From assembly GCF_008831285.2 (NCBI RefSeq), contig NC_045148.1, positions 12,591,183 through 12,655,182 of the forward strand: a DNA stretch of 64,000 nt. Direction: 5' to 3'. Position numbers and translations under genes: made by a program. The notes under the pieces are model-generated. The model had not been told where the DNA came from and searched no databases. It saw only the letters and a list, made by a program, of their open reading frames with translations. This DNA is from Nymphaea colorata (lineage: Eukaryota; Streptophyta; Magnoliopsida; Nymphaeales; Nymphaeaceae). This document shows, in pieces, positions 32,201-44,990 of the stretch (the first letter of the stretch is position 1; every line of letters begins with the position of its first letter).

Positions 32201-33226
32201 TATTTTGTGATAGACAGCCAGACAGGTTAGGCACTGACCTGGCATGGGTTTATAACTAACCGTTAGTTCTGGTGCAGTTCCAAGAGTGCAGTGGACTGCA
32301 GTATTTTGGAAGTTGAAGAGCCTAAGAAAAAAAAGAAGAAAAAGAATAGTGCTGAAACTGGTCAAAACATAGATACCGACCAGTCCAAGGTGGCAAGCTC
32401 AGGTAACAAAGGAGAGTTGGAAGAGGTTCCGTTGTTGGAAGACCATGCAGATGGGCCACTTAGAAAAGAAGCGAGAACCTTCCCAAATGGCTTGATTATT
32501 GAAGAGATATCTATGGGTAAACCAGATGGAAGGCGAGCCTCCCCCGGAATGAAGGTTTGTACTTATTAGTCGTGGGCACTTGAATTCCTTTTTTTTTGGG
32601 GGGGGCATACTTTTCAGTAGTTAAGCAAATTTTTTTGGCTGCCATCTGTTGATTGGATATTAAAGTATTGTAAGTAATTAAATGCTAGGTTTCTGTACAC
32701 TACATTGGCAAGCTGAAGAAGAATGGGTCAATCATTGATTCCAGTGTGGGCCGGAAACCTTTTAAGTTCTGTCTAGGTATATAGTTGCTAATTCTTTATT
32801 CTTTGGAATAACAGCTGTGTCCAAGTTAATTTTCATTTTATGCTTGAAATTTAGCTGTTTTTATCTTTTTTTCTTTGGTTTACAGGTATAGGTGAAGTTA
32901 TCAAAGGATGGGATGTCGGAATAAATGGTATCAAGTTGCACCTCCCAGTAAATGAAGTCTACGTATAATGTACCTGCTTTCTTTCTTTTTTTTCTATTCT
33001 GATTTGTGGTTTGTCTGGATAGGAATGCGAGTTGGAGATAAGAGGAGGCTAACCATCCCTCCATCCATGGGGTATGTGCATTCCTGCTAAAAATCTCTTT
33101 GGTTTTGATTTGCTTTGGCGAGATGCATATGATGTCTGTGTATGCAGGTATGGAAGCACTGGAACTGGAAAAATACCAGGGAATGCTTGGCTGGTATTTG
33201 ATGTTGAGTTGGTGAATGTTCGATGA
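29294..33226 (+). pseudogene. Full-length nucleoplasmin-like/FKBP nuclear immunophilin gene with in-frame stop (unit A)
   Basis: Eleven exons with GT..AG junctions and consistent phases: 29294-29306, 29430-29503, 30004-30233, 30324-30469, 31522-31837, 31949-32146, 32278-32554, 32689-32776, 32886-32927, 33023-33071 and 33148-33226, 504 codons in total. The protein begins MAFWG, with a nucleoplasmin-like domain (ATLGDGSSPKKSILQCNVG, LEFEEEEVVVFSVLGPRSIH). Acidic runs (ETDEESSYYDSEDECDD) and Lys-rich nuclear-type segments (KSKKKKEKG, PKKKKKKKN) follow, then a C-terminal FKBP PPIase domain (YIGKLKKNGSIIDSSVGRKP, VIKGWDVGINGMRVGDKRRL, IPPSMGYG, WLVFDVELVNV). Arabidopsis FKBP43/FKBP53 have this plan and act as nuclear histone-binding chaperones. 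Codon 248 is TAG (31800-31802) where unit B has AAG. If real, it leaves the histone-binding part without the PPIase domain. Alternatively it is a sequence error. Confidence 0.88.
30960..31065 (-). mobile_element. Possible fragment of an ATAGTCACA-family MITE in FKBP intron 4 (unit A)
   Basis: TTTGGCATTTCATTTTCACA and the end TTTCTGTGACTAT match the inverted left part of the 4161-4540 family. The opposite end is not seen, so it is a truncated copy at best. The unit B counterpart ends at 62364. Confidence 0.35.
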
Positions 33227-35551
33227 AGGGATTCTTCTTGCATTAACCTTGCATTTATCAATGTTTTACGGAGTCATTTTTGAAACCTGATTAGTGAAAT
33301 GATTTTTTTTTTGTTAATGTTCTGTGGAGCCAAAGGCTTATGCATATTTGTCATCTGCAAAATGGAACTCTGGTTTTGAGACATGGATATGATTATGGTG
33401 AAGCCTGGTTGGAGGAAAATTTTTGCCTGTATTCTTTTGTAGCATCTGAACCTCTACTTCCTAATCTTATGGTTCAACGGCTTTTATTCGTTTTCTCTGT
33501 AGCCTTTCATATGAGAACGGTAACTTCATTTAATTTATGGATTTTGTATGAATTTAAGGGTGGTCGGTTGTGCCATCATTTTCTCTTGTTTTTTCCCTTT
33601 GTCTTTTGATTGGAAATAAGAATTCCTAGAAAACACCGGGGGACCTTCCCCCCCATCCCTTTTTGTTTTCTGGTATTGTATTCTCTTTCTCCTTGAGGTT
33701 CCTTTGGAACCTGATTAAGATTTTTCGTCCCGTCTGCTTATTGTTGTACTTATCGTATGTTTTTTTTTACCCGTTCCTCGTCCGTTCTTGCTTAACAAAT
33801 GCTTCGTGGGAACGAGACAAATGCTTCGTCCGTTCTTGCCCTCCTGAGTTTGGCTGAGCATGCGCCGTCTGCTCGTGTAACTATATTCATACTTTCTGCT
33901 TTTAGTTACGTTTTCAACTATATTCATACTTTCTGCTTTTAGCTACGTTTTCCTTTGCTTTTCCTATTAGTCTTAGTTTTGATGGAGTCTTCACGGGACT
34001 ACAGGGTGCCTCACGTTGTGTTATAATTCTGTTTATCCTGTCGTCATTGGGGCTGTTTGGCAACAGCAACAGTAATATATTGTTACTGTCTCTTGAACCT
34101 GCTCCTGTTCAAAAAGTGGGTCAGATTCGTAAAATATCTGATAAGTGTTTCTTGATTCTGCTCTATTTTTTTCTTTTTGAGGTTGGTTCATGGGACGGAA
34201 ACACTATTGACAGTAACAATGTGTTAACTGTTTCAACGGCTCTTTTATTGGAATCAATAATTTTAACTTGTGCCCATCTTTTCTTTGGTAATCTGTAGTA
34301 GTTGAAGATAAGTTTTCACACTTTGTGTTGTATAATTTTGGTGAATGTACGAGGCAAAGCAGCAGAGGCAGTAAATCATTGAAAAGAACCGCGGGTTCCT
34401 GTCTGGTGCCAATTTGGCACTTGAAGCCGAAGACCAGGCTAGGTTAGCCCCTAATTCACTTGGATGGTTGCATGGGCGGTTAGACGAATGACGTGTTTTG
34501 ACAGGCTTAAATATTCAGCTACGGTTTGAGGGGCTAATTGATCTGAGTGGTTCTGAACAGAGTGTATGTGGCATACTTGTCTAATTCGAGAATTGAAGCT
34601 TTGGGGGCTTTGTGTGACCAAGCTTTCGAGACGTGTTCTGTGCATTTTTATGTCAAACTGAGCTTATTGATTACAGGCTGGGTTTATGGTTGGTGTAGGC
34701 TTTACGTGATCCATAACGGGCTCAGTTCTGGTTAGGTTGATGCCGTTCGTAACTTAAGAAAACGTTAAAATAATGCATGTTTGGCCAAATAATGGTTTTG
34801 CCCGGTGCAAAAATCATGTTGTGTGAGTCAAGGTAGAGGTTAAACTATGTTGGAACATGAACAATGCTAATGATATACTTTTGGAAGGTTGAAATTTTTA
34901 AAATTGATGAAACCATAAATTGTAAATATGGAGGGCAAAGTGAAAAAAAAAATGATTTTAGCCTTGTCCTTGAGAAATGGATGCGATGATACTCTCTTCA
35001 TGTGATGATGAATCCACAGGTGTGCTTGAGGTGAAAACCAAAATCTGCTATTGATAAAAAATTTGGTTTGAAGCAATGTTGTAAAAGGTGATAAGGCAAG
35101 GCAAGACATTAATTGAAGGGTAAACTTGAGGAACAAATTTGTGAATCATATAATATTTATAAAAATAATAACAAAATTAAAAAAAATGACTATAATACTA
35201 TTGGTTACAATACTAAGCATATCAATAAAAAACAATACACAACATAGTAATTGGTGCATAGCACAACTTGTCCTAAACAGTTAAATCTAGAACTATCATT
35301 GACGAAAAAATAACCAAAAACTAGGAAAACAGTTCAATAAACATTGAGTTCAATTACACTGTATGCATGCAAAAACTCAAATGACTAAACATACCCAAAT
35401 ATTAACATGTAATGTAACAAATATTAACACCATATGACAAATTTGAATTATTAACAACTAACAAAATATTACAAACTTAATGCAAAACTATATTGAAAAA
35501 ATACATAAAAATATTGACTGACTGCCTACCATAATGCCTACCATAATGCAT
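33227..35551. other. FKBP 3' flank and end of unit A
   Basis: From 33227 to about 34450 the sequence is paralogous to 26717-27950. From about 34860 it is very AT-rich and unique in the window. It ends with the doublet CCTACCATAATG just before the junction with unit B. No gene is supported. Confidence 0.5.
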
Positions 35552-35980
35552 TGCCGCCAGACATGAGGGTGTAGCTAAGACCCTAGGGTGCGTGAAGGCC
35601 CAATTTTGGTGGGAGGGTCTTAAAACCGACATCAAAGATTATGTGAAAGCATGCCCTACATGTCAAAGAGAGAAATATGAGGCGACCAAGCTTCCTGGGC
35701 ATATGAATCCATTGACTATACCAGAAAAGCCTTGGAGTGATGTGTCAATGAATTTTATTGATGCTATGCCCAGATCTGAAGGGAAAGAGGCCGTATTTGT
35801 GGTGGTAGACAGACTCACGATGTATAGCCACTTTGCACCTCTTCCCAAGAACTATCACGGGCCGTTGGTTGCTATAGTCTACCAAGACTGAGTGGGGAAT
35901 AGTGAATTTTGGTCAACACCGGGGAAAGTCCTACCAATTTATGACCAACGGCCCGTGATAACTTTTCTAGAAGAGTAGTT
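35552..35980 (+). pseudogene. Gypsy integrase tail (unit B)
   Basis: The same integrase zinc-binding and early core segment as 3051-3390 (YVKACPTCQREK, PWSDVSMNFIDAMP), lacking everything upstream. It is interrupted by TGA at 35889-35891, where unit A has a sense codon, then the palindromic chimeric junction follows. Confidence 0.9.
35853..35960. repeat. 17-bp inverted repeat at the gypsy truncation point (unit B)
   Basis: TATCACGGGCCGTTGGT and its reverse complement flank the same copied segment as in unit A, so the rearrangement predates the segmental duplication. Confidence 0.85.
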
Positions 35981-36668
35981 TGCAGCTTTCGGTATTGAGT
36001 AGAGCAGTTTTTCAGCATTTCGGACTTTGGTTTTCTAGAAGGGAACAAGGTTTTGGTGTTCTTGCTTTCGGTTAGATCAGGTTTGGAGTTTTCATAGTGT
36101 GTTGTTCACGGCCAAGCTTGCCAACACTATAGGCTGAGCTAGGGTTGCGCACCAAGCGTAATCGATTGTAGCTAAGCTCGAGGTGCGTCGCCGAGGCATC
36201 AGGAAGATGCAGCGATTTAGGCTCCACTTTTGAGCCCGGCCGAGAGCGAGGTGTGGTAGCCGAGGCACTAGGCGGGAACTCATGATACATATACACAAAG
36301 CTTGTTGTCCATTGTATATAAACTTTACAATCCACCTAGCTTTGCTTATAATGTTTGCCATGTCATGTAGATGATCAATGTCTTCAAGCATTAGCTCGAC
36401 GAAATGAGCAACAAGTGCAGTAGTAAAAATATTTAGTTTTCTTCAAGAACATTTTTTCCTTCTTGTAGTTGCTTTCATTGTCTATGATAATTTGCACAAT
36501 ATTTTGTGGTCTTGTTTCTTCTACAGCCAAAGTTAATAAGTTTCACTATGAACTTTGTATTTTTAGACCCTTTTTTGATATTTTTTGCCTTCCAAAAATA
36601 GTAATGATTTTTGGGCATGTAAAAGACATAAATAAAAGAGTAACAAATGTGAGTGAGACATGGTTTCA
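35961..36668. other. Spacer (unit B counterpart of 3453-4160)
   Basis: Near-identical to unit A and without a supported gene. Confidence 0.4.
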
Positions 36669-37047
36669 ATAGTCACAGAAAACTCGTTTTTTTCAGAAAA
36701 AATGTGAAAAAAATGCGATAAATTAAATGGCCGTTTCAAATAAAAAAACACATTTTTTTGAAGAAAACGTTAAAAACAAAAATGCGTTTTTTTTCACTTT
36801 TTCATTTCTTTCAGTTTTTTTAATGCCAAATAGTTTTTTTTCATTTTCTATTTTTTATTTGTTGCAAATCTACTTGTCTTTTGATGTTTATGTTATTAGT
36901 TTCTCACTTATTTTATTTTTCCCTCATTTTTAGTTTTTTAAAAGTTTTAAAAATTTACCGTATTTTTTTCATTTTTTTTCAAGCTCACTGTATTATACCC
37001 GAGAAAAACCTCGCTGTTTAAAACTCCAAAATGTTATTTGTGACTAT
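36669..37047 (+). mobile_element. ATAGTCACA-family MITE (unit B counterpart of 4161-4540)
   Basis: Same terminal inverted repeats, with a few substitutions and homopolymer changes relative to unit A. Confidence 0.65.
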
Positions 37048-38272
37048 GGACTTTCAACCTTTTTCAAGATATTAATATGAAAAAGTGAATGTCCTACCCA
37101 TCTTACCATCGTTTTTTCTATAATATTAATTGAAATGATACTCATTGTTTCTTATAAACATAAAAAGTCGTTTTCCAACTTACAAATGCACAAAAACTAG
37201 AAATCAGGGATGATGCTATGTTTCAACATGACATAACATAGTTATCAGTAAAATTGAGGTCCGTGACAAAATATCAAAAACTTATTCGAAATTATGAAGA
37301 AAAATAGACATAAAGAAGTGAAAGTTGCCAATAAAAATTCTAAAACCGAGCTTATTGAGGAAGACAAATAGTTCAAACAAATAATGTTACTAAACCCAAA
37401 AGGGAAGCAAGCATGAAGAAGAATGCAACAAATTAGGGAAGCCAGCCTGAATTTTAGGTTCAAGCCCACGTGACTTTGGTGGTGTGTTTACCGCCAAGGT
37501 AACTATGCAATGGGTGGATGTCCATGCAACACTTATTCATAACATAAATAAACGAATTTATAAGTCAAACATTTTCTAGTCAGTTTTGATTGGTCCTACG
37601 TTCGGGTGAGTGAGAATTAGGATCCACCACCCACAAAAGAGCCGAAAGTCCCCCTATTTCTCCTGCCTCCCGAGTGTTAGCTTGATTTGCATTACCAATA
37701 GCAACATGTACCTTTCAACTTAAGTACTGTGCCCCACCATTTAAGATGTTGATATATAGCACCCACACTAATCAAATTAGAAATGTCTTTCACTTCTCTC
37801 ACTTAAAATCCACAAATTTTGACATGAATTTTCTATGCATAAAAATTTTTCATTCAAAGATGTACCATAGAAGGGAATAGGGTAACTGGTAAGGGGCTTT
37901 TCACTTTTCTCATTTGTTCTTGTCATTCTTTGGATTTGATTTAATTCTTCAGGATGTGAAAACAAACATCCTATTTCACTTTGACCTCTCCTTTTGGCGG
38001 CTATCCCTACCAAATGAATAGACAAGTATAATGAAAAGAAAAAACATGTCAAAGAGCCACTTTTGTTTGATGCAAAAACTTGGGTGATAGGGCTTTGACT
38101 TAGTAATCTTGTCAATAAGGCATGAAGGTCATGATTTTGTAAGTAGTAAATGATATTAGTTAAAACATTGGCAATGAAACATACTTTTAAAAGCGGTCAA
38201 AAATGTTAATCAAGTACTGTTTGTACAATCAGTTGCCTTAGAGCTCTCTCTCTCCCCACCTCCCACACACTC
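37048..38272. other. AT-rich spacer (unit B)
   Basis: Counterpart of 4541-5765, with no supported gene. Confidence 0.4.
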
Positions 38273-38669
38273 ATAGTCACAAAAAATACGTCTTTTTTTA
38301 AGCAAAAAGAAAAGTGATAAATAAAATAGCCATTTAAAACTAAAAAAAAAACACTGTTTTTTCAAAAAAATGTTTAAAATGAAAGAATGCTAAAAATGAA
38401 AAAAACGTGTTTTTTCATTTTATTCATTTTTTTCACCTTTTTAATGCCAAATTGTTTTCTTTCGTTTTCTAATTTTTATTTGTTGAAAATATACTTATTT
38501 TTTATGTTTGTATTATTAATTTTTCACTTATTTTACTTTTGCTTCATTTTTAGTTTTTTTTTATTTTTGAAAAATTGACCGCATTTTCCTGTTTGTTTCA
38601 AGCTTGCCGTATTGTTATACCCGAGAAAAACCTCTCCCTTTAAAACACAACAAAGATTTTTGTGACTAT
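38273..38669 (+). mobile_element. ATAGTCACA-family MITE (unit B counterpart of 5766-6164)
   Basis: Ends ATAGTCACAAAAAA and TTTTTGTGACTAT, 397 bp. Confidence 0.65.
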
Positions 38670-40255
38670 GATGTATATATATGACGTTGACTGGTGTTCT
38701 CCAAGTCTTAGCATACAATTACCATTTGAAGTTATAGATTTACTAGAATTAACCTGTCAAGTTTCTGATGTATTCTAACTCCTTGGTTTCTTATATTTCT
38801 TACATTGTTAAATCACATAATTAAAAATTTTACTGTCTTTCTCTGTGTGTGTGTGCGTGCGTGATGGAGGCTCCATCTTGCATCAAGGACTAGGTGCTGC
38901 TTTTTCACAATATCCTTATTAGTGTGTTCTACAATGGCTGCTCACCTCTTTACTCTTGCACTTCATGAACACTTTTGGAGGATTTTCATTTGCCCTCCAC
39001 CTTACAAGAATGTTAAACCACTATGAACCATGGCCTTAAACCTCAATGCTTGGACTTTGGCTTGGGTGCTCAAGCAGTATAATATACCAATCTCCCTCCC
39101 ATCCTGGTTACTTCCGTCTTCTTCACGGCGTACTTTGGCTTCCTAAATTCCTTACCTTGGGATGCAGCTCAGATACACGGCAGCTGTGCACCTGAAGTGT
39201 CGGTGTTGACTAAGCTGGACATGGGTGCGGATATGGACACGCATTGGACACGGCGCATGCGGTGTCGGGTACAGTGAGCGTACCTGAGGTAGTGTCTGAC
39301 CATTTTTGGACACGGTCTTTCGTCCATTTCTCACTGACCTACTACTCCTCTTCCGTCCATTTCTCACTGACCTACTCCTCTTCCGTCTAGTTTTTCGACT
39401 TTGACTTTTTTTTAGCCAACTGCTCCTCTCCTTTACATCATTCCGTGCATCTTCATTTTTACATTGTCCTGTCGTTTTTTCATTGCTTCTTTTCCCACTT
39501 TTCATTGGCCAACGATTTAAGTCCTTCCATTCTGCATCACACTACAACTGCCGCCTTCTCTTTTCCACTTTTGTGACTGCAGCTGCATACATGCTGTTTT
39601 ATATTACTTTATTTGTAATATGTGTTCAATATACAACATATTAAGAATTTAATATTCAATACATTACAATATAATTATATGCATTGTATTGGATTGTAAT
39701 CTTAATGAATGTATTTTTGGTTTGTAAAATCTTAATGAATTTTGTCTGCACTTGTATCTGCACATGCATCTGCACCTGTACCCATGTGACATAGGGATGA
39801 AGGCATTGAGGTTTTCCAATATCCACCTTTCTGTCAAGACTATAAGAAAGGAAGTCTACATGATCAACAACATTAAAACGTTCTTCAACTTCCCCTTCTT
39901 TAGCACAGATAATTCCGAACCACCATGGTCTCTTTGATATTTGTTCAAACTAAGATTTTCTCATCCCATACCATCTTGCCAAAGGCCTGCATCTCACCAT
40001 CAACTATCAAGCACTAGAGATTAGTGGTGCACTGACCCTCATAGCATACTGGCTTGTACCCACCGTGGAAGGGTCCGCTCCTCAAATCACATCTTTCATT
40101 ACCCTCTTGAAATCCAGCTCACTATGTTGCTCACTTCAATGACTATGTCATCATTTTCAATGTTTAATTATCCATTCCACCTACATTGATAGTTTCATAT
40201 TGGCTCCTTCTAGGTGTCCCCACTAGAACAACTTACCTTTACCTCTACCTCCTGT
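38670..40255. other. Spacer (unit B)
   Basis: Counterpart of 6165-7719. Near 39320-39370 it has an extra tandem copy of a segment containing TCCATTTCTCACTGACCTAC, seen once in unit A. No gene is supported. Confidence 0.4.
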
Positions 40256-40449
40256 CAATAGGGGCTGAAGTAACGGGGGGTCAATAAATAAAATTCTACT
40301 GCTTAAGTGTTTAAAAGTTCTAATTTGGCCTTTGTGCAAGTTTTGAAAAAATGCAATTGGCCCATGTAGAAATTTTCGAAAAATTTATGTAGCTATATTG
40401 TTTGTCATGACCGGCGTCCCCAAGAAAAAAAATCATAGCTCCGCCCTTG
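40256..40449. mobile_element. Possible hAT-type MITE (unit B)
   Basis: Counterpart of 7720-7946 with about 34 bp deleted beside the left end. Confidence 0.3.
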
Positions 40450-41247
40450 CTGTGAGTTGCTGCCAGTATGCTCGAACTGCCAGTTGTGCCAGGCCCTGAA
40501 ATTGCTGGTAGAGGTGGAGGGTTGAGAGATTGCCCAAGTTTTAATATCCCTGCTCGATCCTCTTTCATCTTTAATATTACGTTGTTCACTAAGTCCAGAT
40601 CAGGGCAATGATACTATGTCTGGGGCAGGTCCAGGCCTCCACCTATGTCATGTTGAGTGGACACTAGTGCTACATTGTTTATGGTGAGATTGTGTGACGT
40701 GTGCTGTTAATAGGTTATGGATTCTAATTTGTGCATTTTGTTGAATAATTTTCATGTTACTTTTTTTTTTTGGGGGGGGGGGGGGGGGGGTGAGGGAGGT
40801 GATGAGCCCACACATATTCCAGTTACGATTACCCGCAGGCATTCACATGGTAGCGGGTAGGCACCGAACTTTTTATTATGTTATCTGCTGTACCAGTTTG
40901 ACCATATCAGTGTTGAGTTAGGCTACCCTGATCTCGAGTACTGGTGTTCAAGCTTGAGGCAACCTCTTGAATGAGTTGAGTGGGGCTTGAACATTGAAAG
41001 TGTTGGGCTTGGCTTAGACCATGTGCACCTTTGGGTGGAAGCGGATGCTACTGATGTAACTCATTAGTTCACTGCTTTGGTGCAACTTAGGTTTTCTGCT
41101 AGACATCATTTCTTGGTATGTTGAGGGCCACACTCTGACCTGGTGATCATTGACATATTCCACCATGTACAGTCAATATTTTTATCTTCTAATCTTACTA
41201 AGATCACTCTTTGTAATATGATTTTCAATTTCAAATGCAGTTGTTCG
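40450..41247. other. Spacer with T11-G19 block (unit B)
   Basis: Counterpart of 7947-8738. The G-run has 19 bases (40772-40790) against 12 in unit A. No gene is supported. Confidence 0.45.
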
Positions 41248-41731
41248 TGTGTAAGTCTGGCCCAAAGCTTGACAATCCAAATGCTTCAAGAGATACACTC
41301 TTGAAGATTCCAGCAACTCCAACAAGTAATGCAAAACAAACCTCAAACTTGAGGAGAAGAAAACTTGAATCACAAGAAGAGGCCTAAAAGCCTTAACAAA
41401 GCAAGTGACAAGAGTTCCTTATTTATAGTACAATGAAAGGGAGAGAAGAAGGAGGAGTTGGCTGTTGGGCCAGCTCCAACGGTTAAAAATCTAGCCATTG
41501 GAAGCTGGTCCAACAGCTAGTTCCCCTTTACAAAATAAAAAAGATAGAAATAGAAAAAGAAACAAAAGGGTACATAAAAAGGAAAAAGAAACAAATAAAA
41601 TAAAATACATAAACACTTATGCATCCATATATATTTATATATACAAATCATACATGAAACTTGATGTATGACAGTATATATGAAATATACATATGTATAC
41701 TTACATAATGTCTAGTCCTTAAATTCTAACA
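41248..41731 (-). mobile_element. Probable solo LTR (unit B)
   Basis: 484-bp counterpart of 8739-9238. It lacks 16 bp next to GAAAACTTGAAT and has the same flanks, GTTCG and GTTCC. Confidence 0.55.
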
Positions 41732-41996
41732 GTTCCAATTACTTTCCATATATGTTGTGTGGTAGCATAATTGTGGTGCAATGATATATCTGTTTTCTGC
41801 AATATCCTGACCTATTTCAACCTATTAGATGATCAGTCAGTTGCTACATGAGATCTTTTATGTGGTAATCAATATATAGATAAATCTGGAATAACACTTT
41901 TAAAAGTTTGCTACTTTGTCGTTGATGTTGAATTTAGTTATGGGGTATGTCTATCTGATTAAAGCAATATAATTTTACGTTTTTTGAAAAGATGTG

Positions 41997-42280
41997 TGTA
42001 AGATTTTGATATCTAATACCAAACCACCAAATGAAGTTAGATGCAAGAGGAGGAAGAAAGAAGTGAGCTGCACGTCCAAGCAAGAGAGAGATGAAAGTGA
42101 GCAGCAACAAATGACGTCTGCCTCTTGTTATCATTATATATTAATCACGATTTAGGATACATCATTAAATACACAAAATAACAATAAGATTTACAAGTAT
42201 GCCACCACCCATGATGTGTTGGGCGTGTGGATCAAATGGGTCGGGTCTGGGTGACCCGATCCATATGTACAAACTTAACA
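41997..42280 (-). repeat. Copia LTR (3' LTR, unit B)
   Basis: 284 bp, identical by eye to 9504-9787. Confidence 0.93.
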
Positions 42281-42675
42281 GCCCCCCTCAAGTTGTGCAT
42301 GAGGTTTGATCATGTGCAACTTGTTCTTCAATTCCCAGAAAAAGTGCCCTGTGTGTCCCTTGGTAAAAAGATCAGCCACTTGTTCAGACGTGGATATATA
42401 AGTGGGAACAATCTCGTCATTCGCAACCTTTTGACGAATAAAGTGGTGATCAATCTCTATAAGCTTAGTGCGATTATGTAGGACAGGATTGAAGGCAATC
42501 TTGATCGCACTTTGGTTGTCATATGCTTAGTGCGATTATGTAGAACATGATTGAAGGCATCCTTGATCGCACTTTGGTTGTCACAAAATAGAGATGACTG
42601 AGCAATGGAAAGAAAAAGTTCCCCAAGCAGATGACGTAAGCATGAAGTTTCAGCTATGCATGCAGCCATTACCAT
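42281..42675 (-). pseudogene. Copia RNase H with 62-bp tandem duplication (unit B)
   Basis: It encodes MAACIAETSCLRHLLGEL and LFCDNQSAIKDAFNHVLHNR, then jumps. The segment GCTTAGTGCGATTATGTAG..., plus strand, at 42463-42524 is repeated from 42525, which shifts the frame and breaks the domain. Unit A has a single copy. Confidence 0.88.
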
Positions 42676-43976
42676 ATATTCTGCCTCAGTGCTAGATCTG
42701 GCAACTGCATGTTGTTTCCTGCTACTCCAATAAATAAGATTGGAATCAAGGAAGAAACAATAACTGGAAACTGATCGTCTATCGTCTAGATCACCTGCCT
42801 AATCTGCATCAGTATAAATGGAAATGTTGTGGCCATGCAAAACAGTTGACTGTCTTGTGTAGATAAGTCCATCCCCAAGAGTAGCCTTAAGATAACACAA
42901 AATACGTTTGGTAGCATCCATATGCCCTTTTATGGGTGCATGCATAAACTGAGAGACTTGATTCACAACATATATTATGTCTGGGCATGTAAAAGTGAGA
43001 TATTACAACATGCCAACTATACTCCAATACAAACTAGGATTTGGGTAAGCATCACTCCCATCAGATGCATTTAATTTTGTGTTGAGAACACTAGGCGTAT
43101 TTATGGGCTTGCAACTTGTCATACCTACCCTATTCAAAATATCAAGAGTGTATGTAAGAGTTAATGTCTCACATTTTCTATCAAGCTCAACACCCAAAAA
43201 ATACCGTAGTTCGCTGAGATCCTTCATCTTGAATTCTTGTTGCAATACCTCTTTAACACGGGATATGTGACATGAAGAGTTTCCAATAAGAACTGTGTCA
43301 TCTACATATATAAGTAGCCAAGTGGTAACTTCACATGAATGATAGATGAATAAGGAATGATCAAATGAACTTCTGAGGAAACCAGTTGTTGTACATGGAG
43401 GGGAAATCTATCGAACCATGAACGAGTTGCTTGCTTAAGCCCATACAGTGAGTTTTGTAATTTGCACACCTATTTGGTTGGATCATTGGAAACATATTCT
43501 AGAGGTTGTTCCATATAAATTTCTTCCTTTAGAAAGCCATTAAGAAAAACATTTTTAACATCCAACTGATATAAATTCCAACCATATGAGACGACAAGAG
43601 AGATGATAACCCGGATCGTTCCCATCTTGATGACTGGACTAGAAGTCTCATCATAATCTTCCCCGTACTGTTGAGTGAAGCCTCTAGCCACGAGTCGAGC
43701 CTTATATCTATCAATGCTTCCATCAGGTTTATACTTGAGTTTGTAAACCCATTTTGAGCCCACTACATTCTTACCATCTGGACGAAGAACAATCTCCCAT
43801 GTTTGACATTCATTTAAGGCAGCCATTTCTTCATTCATGGCCTCGATCCAATGTTTGCTTTTGCATGCTTGCTCATAGCATTTTGGCTCCACCTTTTTAT
43901 TCAATTCTGTCATGAAGCGCTGAAAATCCAAAGAGAAATTACCATAACTTACCCATCTATCAATAGGGTGCCGCAC
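42676..43976 (-). pseudogene. Copia reverse transcriptase (unit B)
   Basis: The N-terminal part (43470-43976) has WVYKLKYKPDGSIDRYKARL and YQLDVKNVFLNGFLKEEIYM. The YVDD box is the complement of 43297-43308. The next part (43003-43245) has MQQEFKMKDLSELRYFLGVE and a TYTLDILNRVGM segment. The parts are in different frames. The 43003-43245 part is deleted in unit A. Confidence 0.9.
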
Positions 43977-44030
43977 ACGTTCTGATCTACATGGAGAAGT
44001 AGTGGCAGTTTTTGGATCAGCCGAAACTGA

Positions 44031-44990
44031 TCATCGATTATACACCACTCCTGAAAACCGATTAGGTGAAGTTATACTCATGTTGTTGGTCTGAGTAGAT
44101 GAAGGTATGCTGTCCATCTGAGTGTTTGTGGTTCTCTCGAGCTCATCAATAGTTATGTCACTTTGTGCGTGGTGTGTATCAGCTCTTTGGTCTAATATTT
44201 CAGCATTCAGCCATGAGTCATATACATCATTTCTAATATTAAGTGTTGCATGTGGCTCCTTTAACTCACTCAACCTGAGCTCATCAAAAACATGTCGTGA
44301 AATATGCACACGTCCGGTTTTTGGATTGTAGCAGCGATAGCTTTTATAATTTTCAACATAACCCACAAATCTACACATGACAGCTCGATTTTGAAACTTA
44401 TTTCTCAAAGAAACATCAACATGAACATAACAGATGCATCCAAAAATACTTAGCTCATCATAATTTGGTTCTTGATGTAAAATAAAGAATGAAGATTTTC
44501 CTTCAAGCATGGATAGTGGCAATCGATTAATAACATGAACAAGAGTATAGAAGGCTTCAGTCCATAAAGTCATGGGCACATTAGTGTTATGCATCAGAGA
44601 GCACTTTCAACTATGTGCCTATGTTTTCTTTCAGCAATACCATTCTGTTGTGGTGTGTGTGGACAGAAAATCTGTCTAGTGATCCCATGATTCAGTAAGT
44701 ACTTAGTAAATTCATTTGAATTGAACTCACCACCACCATCACATTGGAAATGCACGATATTACTAAAGTATTTGTTTTGGACCAAGGCATGGAATTGGGT
44801 AAACAAGCGGCAAACTTCTGATTTGCTTTTCATGAAGTGGATCCAAGTGTAACGAGAATAAGAATCAATGAAAACAACGTAATATTTACCCCCAGAAGAG
44901 GAAGAAATAGGAGTAGGCCCCCAAACATCAGAATAAATGGTGTCAAATAACTTCGAAGCTCGCTTATTTATTGATTAAAAAGGAAGATCA
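44031..44990 (-). pseudogene. Copia integrase (unit B)
   Basis: 44594-44833 carries FQCDGGGEF and PQQNGIAERKHRH. 44031-44594 carries TLWTEAFYTLVHVINRLPLS and the C-terminal CRFVGYVENYKSYRC. A small deletion at about 44594 separates the two frames, and a stop near 44977 separates them from the pre-integrase frame. Unit A keeps this region as one frame. Confidence 0.9.

Larger units (their letters stand above)
3044..35551 (+). repeat. Unit A of a 32.5-kb direct tandem segmental duplication
   Basis: From TGCCGC at 3044 onward the sequence matches, in order and orientation, the sequence starting at 35552. The initial offset is 32508 bases (AGACATGAGG at 3051 and 35559). Sampled stretches are about 98-99% identical by eye. 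Named indels change the offset: the copia internal deletions in A, a 2.56-kb deletion in B at PAT1, a 366-bp deletion in B near 54846, a 175-bp deletion in A at 28349, and 1240 bp absent from A intron 4 of FKBP. Nothing upstream of 3044 is present in B. The unit holds one PAT1 exon, a truncated and a full-length FKBP gene, and the mobile elements listed. Confidence 0.93.

Noticed and set aside
39152-39505. 117-residue Arg/Lys/Ser-rich minus-strand frame
   Set aside because: It depends on a small unit B duplication and is not open in unit A, so it is low-complexity translation.
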